Shown here: one piece after another, positions 1 through 6,072 of the stretch | How the letters are laid out: each line of letters starts with the position of its first letter | Numbering within the stretch: position 1 is the stretch's first letter | Made by a program: the position numbers and the translations under genes | NCBI GenBank assembly: GCA_017459485.1 | Contig: JAFUCW010000337.1 | Span: 1-10,148, forward strand | Direction: 5' to 3' | Length of the DNA stretch: 10,148 nucleotides | Source of the DNA: Eggerthellaceae bacterium | GTDB lineage: Bacteria; Actinomycetota; Coriobacteriia; Coriobacteriales; Eggerthellaceae | Notes under the pieces: generated by a model | Seen by the model: only the letters and a program-made list of their open reading frames with translations | Told to the model about the DNA's origin: nothing | Database searches by the model: none

Positions 1-24
1 CTATCCTGGGTGCGCCCGATGTGC
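1..24. other. Edge sequence downstream of the methyltransferase gene
   Basis: These 24 bases lie just beyond the stop codon of the minus-strand methyltransferase gene. They contain a short GGG/CCC inverted match, but no stable stem with a T-run is complete inside the window, so no terminator can be called. No coding feature can be supported here. Confidence 0.4.
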
Positions 25-1377
25 TTAGGCCTGCTCGAATATACTGACCACTTCGACGGGGTAGGTCTGAGGGACCAGGTCGACAGGCGTAGCCTTGGTC
101 AGCTGGTAGCCGTTGGCGGCAAGGCGCGCAACGTCGCGTGCCCAGGTGGCAGGGTCGCACGAGACGTAGGCAAGCCGTTTTGGTCCTGCGGAGGCAATCG
201 ATTCGGCCACTCCTTCGGCAAGTCCGACGCGCGGCGGGTCGACCACGAGTGCGTCAAGCGGACCCAGGTCGGGAAGCTCGCGTGCCGAGTCTCCGCCCAC
301 AACGTCGACCCACAAGCCTGCCGATTCTGCATTGCGACGCAGGTCGCGCACGGCAGGCCCCAAGCTTTCCACCGCGACGACGTCGTCGCATCGCTCGGCC
401 AAGGGCAGTGTGAAGGTGCCCACGCCGGAGTACAGGTCTGCCACGCGCATGCCGCTACGCACGTCGAGTCCTTCGAGCACAAGGCGCTGGAGGGTTTCTG
501 CTTGGGAGGTGTTCACCTGGAAGAAGCTGGGAGCGCTGACCAGGTAGTCGAAGCCGCCCAGTTCCTCTGCCCAGTTGCCTGCGCCAAGGAGCACCTCGAC
601 GTTTTTGACCTTGCGCGCCGAACCCGGGTCGGCGACAACGCGCACGATGCTCGTGGTGGGAAGCGCAGACGAGATGGTCTTGGCTGCTGCAGAGCGGGGG
701 AAGGGACCCGGGGACGTCCAAAGCGCAACCTCGCACGATTTGGTGCGCATGCTATGGCGCACGCCGATGCGAAAGAGGCCAAGATCGGAGGTCCCTTCAA
801 GGTAGCGAAGCGCTCCCTGCAAAGCATGCGGGGCTTTCTCGAGTGCCCGGTGGCCCAGGGGACAGGAGGGAACAGGAACGACGTCGCTTGAACCGGGGGC
901 ATGAAATCCAAGCGTTAGCAGTCCGCGTGCGTCGCGTCCGCAGGCAAGCTCGAGCTTGTTGCGGTATCCAAGTTCCCGCTTGCCGTACGCGCACGATTCC
1001 ACAAGACGTTCGGCCCGTTCCAGATCGGTCTTTCCGATGCGCGTGAGCGCGGAAAGAACCGACAGGCGTTTTTGCTCCACTTGGGTGTCGTAGGCTATGT
1101 GCTGCCAATGGCATCCACCGCACAGGGGAGCAAGCGGACAGGCCGGGGCAACGCGTGAAGGTCCCGCATCCAGCACTTCGACAAGTCGAGCCTGAGCGTA
1201 TTTGGCCTTTTCGGACACTATCTCTGCGCGCACGGTGTCGCCTGGAGCGGTGCTGGGGACAAACACCGCGCGACCGTTTTCGTCGCGGCAGACGCCCGCT
1301 CCACCGTGCGCAAGGGAGTCGATGCGAAGCGTCGTGTGCGATGCAGTTGATGATTTGTCTGTATGGTCGATCGTCAT
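25..1377 (-). CDS. rlmD: TrmA/RlmD-family 23S rRNA (uracil-5-)-methyltransferase
   Basis: This 450-residue protein transfers a methyl group from S-adenosylmethionine to C5 of a uridine in RNA, most likely 23S rRNA. Residues about 13-70 look like a TRAM RNA-binding domain. Cysteines C80, C86, C89 and C172 fit the C-x5-C-x2-C-xn-C pattern that binds a [4Fe-4S] cluster in RlmD. The SAM fold follows, with FFQVN (285-289), ADLYSGVGTF (313-322), DPPRVGL (380-386), the nucleophile C407 in VSCDPA and a C-terminal VEVVSIFE with the likely catalytic Glu. Length is close to E. coli RlmD (433). The ATG at 1377 is chosen because the open frame further upstream crosses the tRNA antisense and because TRAM begins about 15 residues later. 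No Shine-Dalgarno sequence precedes it. The exact target (U1939, U747 or both, as in RlmCD) cannot be told from sequence; the symbol reflects the family best match. Confidence 0.93.
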   Translation of the reverse strand: MTIDHTDKSSTASHTTLRIDSLAHGGAGVCRDENGRAVFVPSTAPGDTVRAEIVSEKAKYAQARLVEVLDAGPSRVAPACPLAPLCGGCHWQHIAYDTQVEQKRLSVLSALTRIGKTDLERAERLVESCAYGKRELGYRNKLELACGRDARGLLTLGFHAPGSSDVVPVPSCPLGHRALEKAPHALQGALRYLEGTSDLGLFRIGVRHSMRTKSCEVALWTSPGPFPRSAAAKTISSALPTTSIVRVVADPGSARKVKNVEVLLGAGNWAEELGGFDYLVSAPSFFQVNTSQAETLQRLVLEGLDVRSGMRVADLYSGVGTFTLPLAERCDDVVAVESLGPAVRDLRRNAESAGLWVDVVGGDSARELPDLGPLDALVVDPPRVGLAEGVAESIASAGPKRLAYVSCDPATWARDVARLAANGYQLTKATPVDLVPQTYPVEVVSIFEQA

Positions 1378-1445
1378 TGGGTTGTTTGCGGTTTGTGATG
1401 GTACAAGAAGCTGCGTCCATAATAGCGTATAATTCCATGGGTTAA
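1378..1445. promoter_or_regulatory. Divergent intergenic promoter region
   Basis: This 68-bp spacer separates the leftward methyltransferase gene from the rightward tRNA and wall-synthesis cluster. It holds an AT-rich island at about 1419-1433 in otherwise GC-rich DNA. A perfect TATAAT lies on the plus strand (1428-1433). A TATTAT (1424-1419) on the minus strand is a possible -10 for the methyltransferase, giving a leader of about 35 nt. No convincing -35 hexamer is visible for either, so factor type and strength are uncertain. Confidence 0.5.
1428..1433 (+). promoter_or_regulatory. Consensus -10 box for tRNA-Arg and possibly the downstream cluster
   Basis: TATAAT matches the primary sigma factor -10 consensus exactly. 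Transcription would start near 1440, about 6 nt before the mature tRNA 5' end. The region 17 bp upstream (about 1405-1410, AAGAAG) is a poor -35. Because no terminator is visible between the tRNA and the isomerase gene, this is also the best candidate promoter for the whole rightward block. Confidence 0.55.
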
Positions 1446-1521
1446 GCCCTCGTAGCTCAGGGGATAGAGCACTTGCCTCCGGAGCAAGGTGCCGCAGGTT
1501 CGAATCCTGCCGAGGGCGCCA
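1446..1521 (+). tRNA. tRNA-Arg (anticodon CCG), CCA encoded
   Basis: The 76 bases fold as a complete cloverleaf. The acceptor stem is GCCCTCG (1446-1452) paired with CGAGGGC (1511-1517), the D stem is GCTC/GAGC, the anticodon stem is CTTGC/GCAAG, and the T stem is GCAGG/CCTGC around TTCGAAT. The anticodon loop CTCCGGA gives anticodon CCG, which reads the arginine codon CGG. The discriminator is G1518 and the terminal CCA (1519-1521) is encoded. The gene starts just after a TATAAT box and ends 29 bp before the prolyl isomerase gene, so the tRNA may be processed from a longer transcript. Confidence 0.97.
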
Positions 1522-1550
1522 GCATTGCAGCATAGTAGAAGGGACAAGGT

Positions 1551-2084
1551 ATGGCTCTGTACACGCCGGAATATCAGCCGAACGGCAACGAGATCGCCGT
1601 GGTCAACACGTCGAAGGGCACGATTCGCGTGCAATTGGCGGGTGCCGATGCGCCTATCCATGTGGGCAACTTTGTCGAGTTGGCCCAGAAGGGCTTCTAC
1701 AACAACCTGAAGTTCCATCGCTATGAACCGGGCTTCGTCATCCAAGGCGGCTGTCCCAACACGCGCGAGCTCGACTCCGACCAGGTGCGTGCTGCTGCCG
1801 GCAACCCTTATGCTGGCCTGGGGACGGGAGGTCCGGGCTACCACATCAAAGAGGAGTTCACGACCAACCCCCACAATTCCCACGAGGACGGCGCCCTTGC
1901 GATGGCGCGTTCCCAGGATCCGAACTCCGCCGGCTCCCAGTTCTATTTCTGCCTGGGTGCGCAGCATTTTCTTGACCCGAACTACACTGTGTTCGGCCAG
2001 GCCATAGAGGGAAAAGATGTTATCGCCCAACTGCGCGTGGGCGACGTGATCGAGTCAATCGAAATCGAGGGGATAGAAGCGTAA
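1551..2084 (+). CDS. Cyclophilin-type peptidyl-prolyl cis-trans isomerase
   Basis: This 177-residue protein should catalyse cis-trans isomerisation of X-Pro bonds and assist folding. No signal peptide or membrane segment is visible, so it is likely cytoplasmic. Signatures are FHRYEPGFVIQGG (55-67), with R57, F62 and Q65 at the positions of CypA R55, F60 and Q63; MARSQDPNSAGSQF (118-131); and FLDPNYTVFGQ (140-150). The positions equivalent to CypA W121 and H126 are F140 and Y145, substitutions that usually reduce cyclosporin binding. A loop of about 25 residues (68-92) after the IQGG motif is longer than in compact bacterial cyclophilins. The start is supported by GAAGGGA at 1538-1544. The gene abuts the next one directly (TAA then ATG), which suggests translational coupling. 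Confidence 0.95.
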   Translation: MALYTPEYQPNGNEIAVVNTSKGTIRVQLAGADAPIHVGNFVELAQKGFYNNLKFHRYEPGFVIQGGCPNTRELDSDQVRAAAGNPYAGLGTGGPGYHIKEEFTTNPHNSHEDGALAMARSQDPNSAGSQFYFCLGAQHFLDPNYTVFGQAIEGKDVIAQLRVGDVIESIEIEGIEA

Positions 2085-3437
2085 ATGAACACCGAACTTT
2101 ACAATGACGCTCAGAATGCGTATTCCTCAGGCGAGGTCGCAGGAGCGCTTGACCTGTTCACCCGATGCCTGCAGGACGCAGAGAACCCTCCTGCGGAGGG
2201 CGAATCGGGCCTGCTGTACCATCGCATTGGCAACTGCCTGATGAAGCTCAAGGACTACGACGAGGCCATTCATGCCTACACCCAGGCTACCGCCGACGCG
2301 TCCTACGAGGCTATCGGGCAGGTGAACTACAACCTGGGCAGCGCCTATGCTGCGCTTCGCGACTACGAAAACGCAGTCAAACATTTCGAGATTGCCGTGT
2401 CGGACCGTAACTACGACGCGCCCTACAAAGCCTACATCGGCATGGGCAAGGCGAACCTGAAGCTGGGCAATTCTGCGGAAGCCGGCAGCGCCTTCAGGGC
2501 GGCGGCCCTTGACGAGGCGAACCCCAATCCCGCGAATTCCCTGCTCAATTTGGGCATCTGTTTCATGGCGCTTGGCCGCCCAGCCGACGCGGTGCAGTCG
2601 TATGAAAGCGCTTTGCAGTTCTACATGGACGCAGAGACCAAAAACAAGCTCTATGCCAACCTGGGCCAGGCTTACACGGCGTCCGGGAAGATGGAGAAGG
2701 CGGTCGAGGCCTTCGAGAAGGCGCTTGCCGACAAGACCTACTTCCTCAACGACGCTGCTTCCGTCGACTACCAAACGGCGGTAGGCGCGGTCGCGCAGGG
2801 CACGGCGGAAATCAAGCCGGTAGGCGAAGGCGACTCGAATGCCGACACGAGCGGCCTTGACATCACGGCAGACGGAGCGCCGCTCTATCACGAGACCGAC
2901 ATGGAGGCAGCTGCAGGCGACCCGCACTATTTCGCCGACGACTACGAGGCGGACGACAACTATGCCAACGGCGGCGACCGCTTCTTCAACGCCTCTGATG
3001 AAGAGCTCGAGAAGTGGAGCCGCGGCGTGATGAAGCAGGATCGCAAGCGCCGCAACGTTGGACTGAAGATTCTTGTGGCCATTTTCGTCATTTTGCTGCT
3101 CGCTGCGTTGGCGGGCGTGTTCGCCTATACCCAGGGGTATGGATATCCCAGCCAGCAGACCGTCGTGCGCTCTCTGTTCACCGACAAGAACAATGCGGCT
3201 CACGACTCGTTTGCCGAAGAGATCGACTCTGCCACGGTGCAGACCATGCTCGATCCTGTGGTGACCGATCCCAACGTGCAGATCGACTCGGTCGAGCGCT
3301 CTATGAACACTTCGGTCGTCTACGCGACGGCTTCAACCCCGGAAGGTGGCCAGATCCACTATCGCGTGTCCCTGACGCGCGACGGCCTGGGGTGGCGCAT
3401 GACCAACGTGGAATTGTATTTCCCTAGTCAGAATTAG
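2085..3437 (+). CDS. TPR-repeat membrane protein encoded next to mreB
   Basis: The 450-residue product begins with about five clear tetratricopeptide repeats (roughly 42-72, 79-109, 113-147, 149-182, 187-219), preceded by a partial one at 1-32. An acidic, low-complexity linker (about 240-310) follows, then a KQDRKRR basic patch, one membrane helix (about 325-347) and a 100-residue C-terminal domain. The basic patch before the helix predicts a cytoplasmic TPR part and an exterior C-terminus. The C-terminal part ends in a pattern resembling NTF2-like or DUF4878-type domains (GLGWRMTNVEL, 434-444); this is tentative. TPRs usually bind partner proteins, so a role in recruiting or scaffolding the wall-synthesis machinery encoded directly downstream is an inference. 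The start follows the previous stop with no gap, with GAGGGGAT at 2067-2074. The specific function is unknown. Confidence 0.93.
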   Translation: MNTELYNDAQNAYSSGEVAGALDLFTRCLQDAENPPAEGESGLLYHRIGNCLMKLKDYDEAIHAYTQATADASYEAIGQVNYNLGSAYAALRDYENAVKHFEIAVSDRNYDAPYKAYIGMGKANLKLGNSAEAGSAFRAAALDEANPNPANSLLNLGICFMALGRPADAVQSYESALQFYMDAETKNKLYANLGQAYTASGKMEKAVEAFEKALADKTYFLNDAASVDYQTAVGAVAQGTAEIKPVGEGDSNADTSGLDITADGAPLYHETDMEAAAGDPHYFADDYEADDNYANGGDRFFNASDEELEKWSRGVMKQDRKRRNVGLKILVAIFVILLLAALAGVFAYTQGYGYPSQQTVVRSLFTDKNNAAHDSFAEEIDSATVQTMLDPVVTDPNVQIDSVERSMNTSVVYATASTPEGGQIHYRVSLTRDGLGWRMTNVELYFPSQN

Positions 3438-3452
3438 GTGAGGAACTGACGC

Positions 3453-4502
3453 ATGTCGTTTATGGATTGGTTCAATAGCGGGGCGACCGGCTATGACATG
3501 GCCATCGACCTGGGCACGGCGAACACGCTTGTGGCCATCACTGGCGAAGGCATCGTGATCAACGAGCCGAGCGTCGTCGCCATCGAGAAGAGCACGCACC
3601 GCGTTCTTGCCGTCGGGCACGAGGCGAAGAACATGATCAACCATACGCCCGAAGCGTTTTCGGCCGAGCATCCGCTGCACGACGGCGTGATCGCCGACTA
3701 CGACGTGACCGAGGCGATGCTTTCCGCGTTCATCAACCGTGCTGCCCAGCGGAAATATCCCTGGCAGCCCAAGCCGCGCATTGTCGGGTGCATCCCTTGC
3801 GGCGCCACGAGCGTGGAGAAGCGCGCGGTGTTCGAGGCGACCATCCAGGCGGGTGCCCGGCAGGCGTACCTGATCGAAGAGCCCATGGCGGCGGCCATGG
3901 GTGCCGACCTTCCCGTGACCGAGCCCACTGGTTCGATGGTCGTCGACATCGGCGGCGGCACGACCGAGGTCGCCATCATCTCGTTGGGCGGCATCGTAAC
4001 CAGTTCCAGCCTGCGCCTTGCCGGCAACCGCATGGACGAGGCCATTGCCATGTACTTGCGTGACCTGCTCGGAATAAAGATCGGCGAGCGCACGGCAGAG
4101 GTCATCAAGATCAAGATCGGTTCCATTCTGCCGTTTGAGGACGGGCGCGAGCGAGACATGATCATCTCCGGGCAGGATATGCTCTCTGAGCAACCGCGTG
4201 AGGTCACCATCCAGTCCGAGGACGTTCGCGCTTCTTTGCAGGCGCCCATCGACGAGATGGTTCTCCATATCAAAGGAACGTTCAAGAAGACCAATCCGGA
4301 CTTGGCAAGCGACATCATCCAGAACGGCATTTTGCTTACGGGTGGCGGCGGATTGCTCTCCGGCCTGGACCGCTACTTGACCCAGCAGCTGGAAATTCCC
4401 GTTTGGGTGAGCGAGACCGCGCTTACCAACGTGGTTACCGGCTGCCTGAAGGTACTCGAGACCCCCACCGCCTTGAAGCAGACGCTCATGCGGTCGCGGT
4501 AG
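3453..4502 (+). CDS. mreB: Rod shape-determining actin homologue MreB
   Basis: MreB polymerises with ATP under the membrane and steers the elongation complex that builds side-wall peptidoglycan. The 349 residues match the family length (E. coli 347). Phosphate-1 is DLGTANT (19-25), the catalytic-Glu region is LIEEPMAAAMGA (140-151), phosphate-2 is VVDIGGGTTE (163-172), and the adenosine motif is ILLTGGGG (293-300). The N-terminus MSFMDWFNS is rich in large hydrophobics and may be a short membrane-binding segment. The C-terminal signature, usually an (D/N)PL...GxGxxLE pattern, reads SETALTNVVTGCLKVLE (320-336), losing the conserved proline and the GxG. The ATG is preceded by GGTGAGGA (3437-3444), which overlaps the stop of the TPR gene. 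The mreC gene follows after 6 bp. Confidence 0.97.
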   Translation: MSFMDWFNSGATGYDMAIDLGTANTLVAITGEGIVINEPSVVAIEKSTHRVLAVGHEAKNMINHTPEAFSAEHPLHDGVIADYDVTEAMLSAFINRAAQRKYPWQPKPRIVGCIPCGATSVEKRAVFEATIQAGARQAYLIEEPMAAAMGADLPVTEPTGSMVVDIGGGTTEVAIISLGGIVTSSSLRLAGNRMDEAIAMYLRDLLGIKIGERTAEVIKIKIGSILPFEDGRERDMIISGQDMLSEQPREVTIQSEDVRASLQAPIDEMVLHIKGTFKKTNPDLASDIIQNGILLTGGGGLLSGLDRYLTQQLEIPVWVSETALTNVVTGCLKVLETPTALKQTLMRSR

Positions 4503-4529
4503 GGGGCAATGGAGAGGCTTTTGGCCCCC
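4502..4529 (+). promoter_or_regulatory. Hairpin that may mask the mreC ribosome-binding site
   Basis: GGGGGC (4502-4507) can pair with GCCCCC (4524-4529), a 6-bp stem made only of G-C pairs with a 16-nt loop. The left arm is the only Shine-Dalgarno-like sequence before mreC and the start codon (4509-4511) lies in the loop. Translating ribosomes finishing mreB would melt it, so it could couple mreC translation to mreB and lower MreC yield. The structure is visible in the sequence; the regulatory role is inferred. Confidence 0.35.
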
Positions 4530-5531
4530 CGTTTCGGACAAAGCATTCACGTGCAACGGCCTGGTGTGGTGCTGGGCATCTTGCTTGTGCTGTCTCTTGT
4601 TTGCGTGACGATGTATGCGCGCGAAGGTGACGACGGCGCCATCCACTCCCTCCAAAGCGCTGTCTCGGGCATCTTCGTTCCTCTGAAGGCGGCGTCGGGA
4701 GGCGTTTCCGCTGCGGAGCAGAGCATCTCCGATCGCGTTACCGATGCGCAGGCGGATCCGAATTCGTTGACCGCCTTGCGCGAGCAGAACGAGCAGCTGC
4801 GTCAGAGGGCTTCTGCACTCGAAGAGTATCGTCTGGAGGCAGAGCGCCTCGAAGGGCTGCTCGAGATGCGTACGACCTATCAGGCACAGGGGGTTCCCGC
4901 CCGTGTTCTGTCGCGTTCGACTGATGCGTGGAACCAGGTGGTGACCATAGATGCGGGGGCTGTCGAAGGCGTTCGGGCGGGTTTGCCCGTCATGGGCCCG
5001 TCGGGTCTGGTTGGCCAGGTTGTATCGACTTCCGACCACGCAAGTGACGTGCGGCTTCTCCGCGACTCTAGCTCGGGTGTGGCAGTCATCATCCAGTCGA
5101 GCCGCGAAGAGGGTATCGTGCACGGGTCCATCGAGGGGCTGCTCTACCTCGACGACATCTCCGACGAGGTCGAAGTCAACCCTGGGGACGTCCTGATCAC
5201 GTCGGGCTTGGGTGGTGGCTACTTCCGTGGAATCATGGTGGGCACGGTCCTCAAGGTCGAAGGAGAGGCCGGTGCCACTACGCGCAAGATCATCGTGGAT
5301 GCAAACGAAAGCGCAGACCCGCTCGAAGAAGTGTACGTGGTCACGTCGATGACATCCAAGCTGGCAGAGCCGGAGAAGGACCTCAACGACACGTCTGGCT
5401 CCGGCACTGCCGGCAGCGACGCCCTTGCAGGGTACGCCGACCTTGACGGCGATGGGGTCGCCGAGACGTACGTGGGCGGCGAGACATCGAATGGCTACGG
5501 ATACGATGCGTATGGAACGGGGGCGTACTAG
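4509..5531 (+). CDS. mreC: Rod shape-determining protein MreC
   Basis: MreC is a bitopic membrane scaffold that links MreB and MreD to PBP2 and RodA outside the membrane. The 340 residues comprise a short basic cytoplasmic stretch, one membrane helix (about 19-36), a coiled coil (about 85-120) and the double beta-barrel region. That region contains the characteristic GPSGLVGQV (163-171) and ITSGLGGGYFRGIMVGTV (230-247). After the barrel ends near residue 280, an acidic tail of about 58 residues contains DLDGDGVAE (311-319), which resembles an EF-hand or dockerin calcium loop, and then a Gly/Tyr-rich end. Such a tail is not part of the core MreC fold. The gene follows mreB after 6 bp; its Shine-Dalgarno AGGGGG is very close to the ATG and lies in a potential hairpin. 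Confidence 0.95.
   Translation: MERLLAPRFGQSIHVQRPGVVLGILLVLSLVCVTMYAREGDDGAIHSLQSAVSGIFVPLKAASGGVSAAEQSISDRVTDAQADPNSLTALREQNEQLRQRASALEEYRLEAERLEGLLEMRTTYQAQGVPARVLSRSTDAWNQVVTIDAGAVEGVRAGLPVMGPSGLVGQVVSTSDHASDVRLLRDSSSGVAVIIQSSREEGIVHGSIEGLLYLDDISDEVEVNPGDVLITSGLGGGYFRGIMVGTVLKVEGEAGATTRKIIVDANESADPLEEVYVVTSMTSKLAEPEKDLNDTSGSGTAGSDALAGYADLDGDGVAETYVGGETSNGYGYDAYGTGAY
5439..5465 (+). other. DxDGDGxxE calcium-loop-like motif in the MreC tail
   Basis: These codons specify D-L-D-G-D-G-V-A-E (MreC residues 311-319). Acidic residues at loop positions 1, 3, 5 and 9 follow the spacing of EF-hand or dockerin-type calcium-binding loops. The motif lies outside the membrane by predicted topology. The flanking residues do not form an obvious helix pair, so a true EF-hand is unlikely; a single calcium loop is possible. 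Confidence 0.4.
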
Positions 5532-5532
5532 C

Positions 5533-6060
5533 ATGGGCGGCCGGGTTGGCATTGCCGCGATAGGTGCCCTGCTTGCCCTCGTGCTGCAGGTGGTGCTTGC
5601 ACCCAACATCGCAATTATGGGTACCATGCCCCATTTCGTCATTGCCTACACTATGGTCGTCTCGCTCCTTGTGCCGGGGACGCCCGCATACGTAGTCGCG
5701 TTTTGCCTTGGCATGGCAAGCGACCTGCTTGGATATGGGCCTGTGGGCGCGTTGCCGTTCATCTTGCTTATTATGGCTTTTGCCATCGGTCGCGCTGAGT
5801 CTGCGTTCGGCAACGGCACGGTTTTCGTCTCGTGCTCCATCCTTGTCGTGTTCGTCATTCTTGCCCATTTCCTCCATGCTGCGTTCATGGTGGCGATGAC
5901 GTCGACCTATTCGGCATCCGAGGCGTTTCTTCTGATAGCGATACCACAAAGCCTCTATGATTCCGTTTTGGCAGTGATCATGTACATCGCGCTTCGCCGC
6001 ATGTTTTCTCCGAGTCCCTCTCCAGGTGGAATCGGATCGTCCGGGTTGCGCTTGAGGTAG
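5533..6060 (+). CDS. mreD: Rod shape-determining membrane protein MreD
   Basis: MreD is an integral membrane partner of MreC in the elongation complex. This 175-residue protein (E. coli MreD 162) is almost wholly hydrophobic, with five or six probable membrane segments (roughly 5-24, 34-48, 52-66, 72-86, 99-119, 143-156). It contains a MASDLLGYGPVGALPF stretch (61-76) like the conserved loop of the family. The frame stays open upstream inside mreC, but the ATG at 5533 is preferred: it is 1 bp after the mreC stop, has GGAACGGGGG upstream (5513-5523), and starts a typical MreD N-terminus. An in-frame ATG at 5512, adding seven polar residues, is a less likely alternative. The C-terminal 20 residues are Ser/Pro/Gly-rich and probably cytoplasmic. 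Confidence 0.9.
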   Translation: MGGRVGIAAIGALLALVLQVVLAPNIAIMGTMPHFVIAYTMVVSLLVPGTPAYVVAFCLGMASDLLGYGPVGALPFILLIMAFAIGRAESAFGNGTVFVSCSILVVFVILAHFLHAAFMVAMTSTYSASEAFLLIAIPQSLYDSVLAVIMYIALRRMFSPSPSPGGIGSSGLRLR

Positions 6061-6072
6061 GGCGGTTGCGTC

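Noticed and set aside
1-24. Possible terminator after the methyltransferase gene
   Set aside because: Only a 3-4 bp GC match is visible and no T-run is present before the window ends.
454-460. Missing SxN motif in PBP2 suggested by SCD
   Set aside because: The residue numbers refer to the protein: SCD at 454-456 is not a defect, because SxD is usual in PBP2 of the elongation type, including E. coli.
10-891. Plus-strand open frame opposite the methyltransferase
   Set aside because: Shadow of the minus-strand gene; composition is unstructured and no motif is recognised.
1378-1533. 52-residue N-terminal extension of the methyltransferase frame across the tRNA
   Set aside because: The extension is the antisense translation of tRNA-Arg, a well-known source of spurious protein sequence, and the family domain starts after the ATG at 1377.
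1374-2030. Minus-strand open frame over the tRNA and isomerase gene
   Set aside because: It overlaps a conserved cyclophilin gene and a tRNA on the opposite strand and shows no recognisable protein family features.
5425-5532. Upstream in-frame extension of mreD inside mreC
   Set aside because: The added 36 residues are polar and Arg-rich, unlike an MreD N-terminus, and the ATG at 5533 has better placement after the mreC stop.
3333-5642. Long minus-strand open frame opposite mreB and mreC (769 codons)
   Set aside because: It is antisense to well-conserved mreB and mreC and has the His/Arg-rich composition expected from a GC-rich shadow frame.
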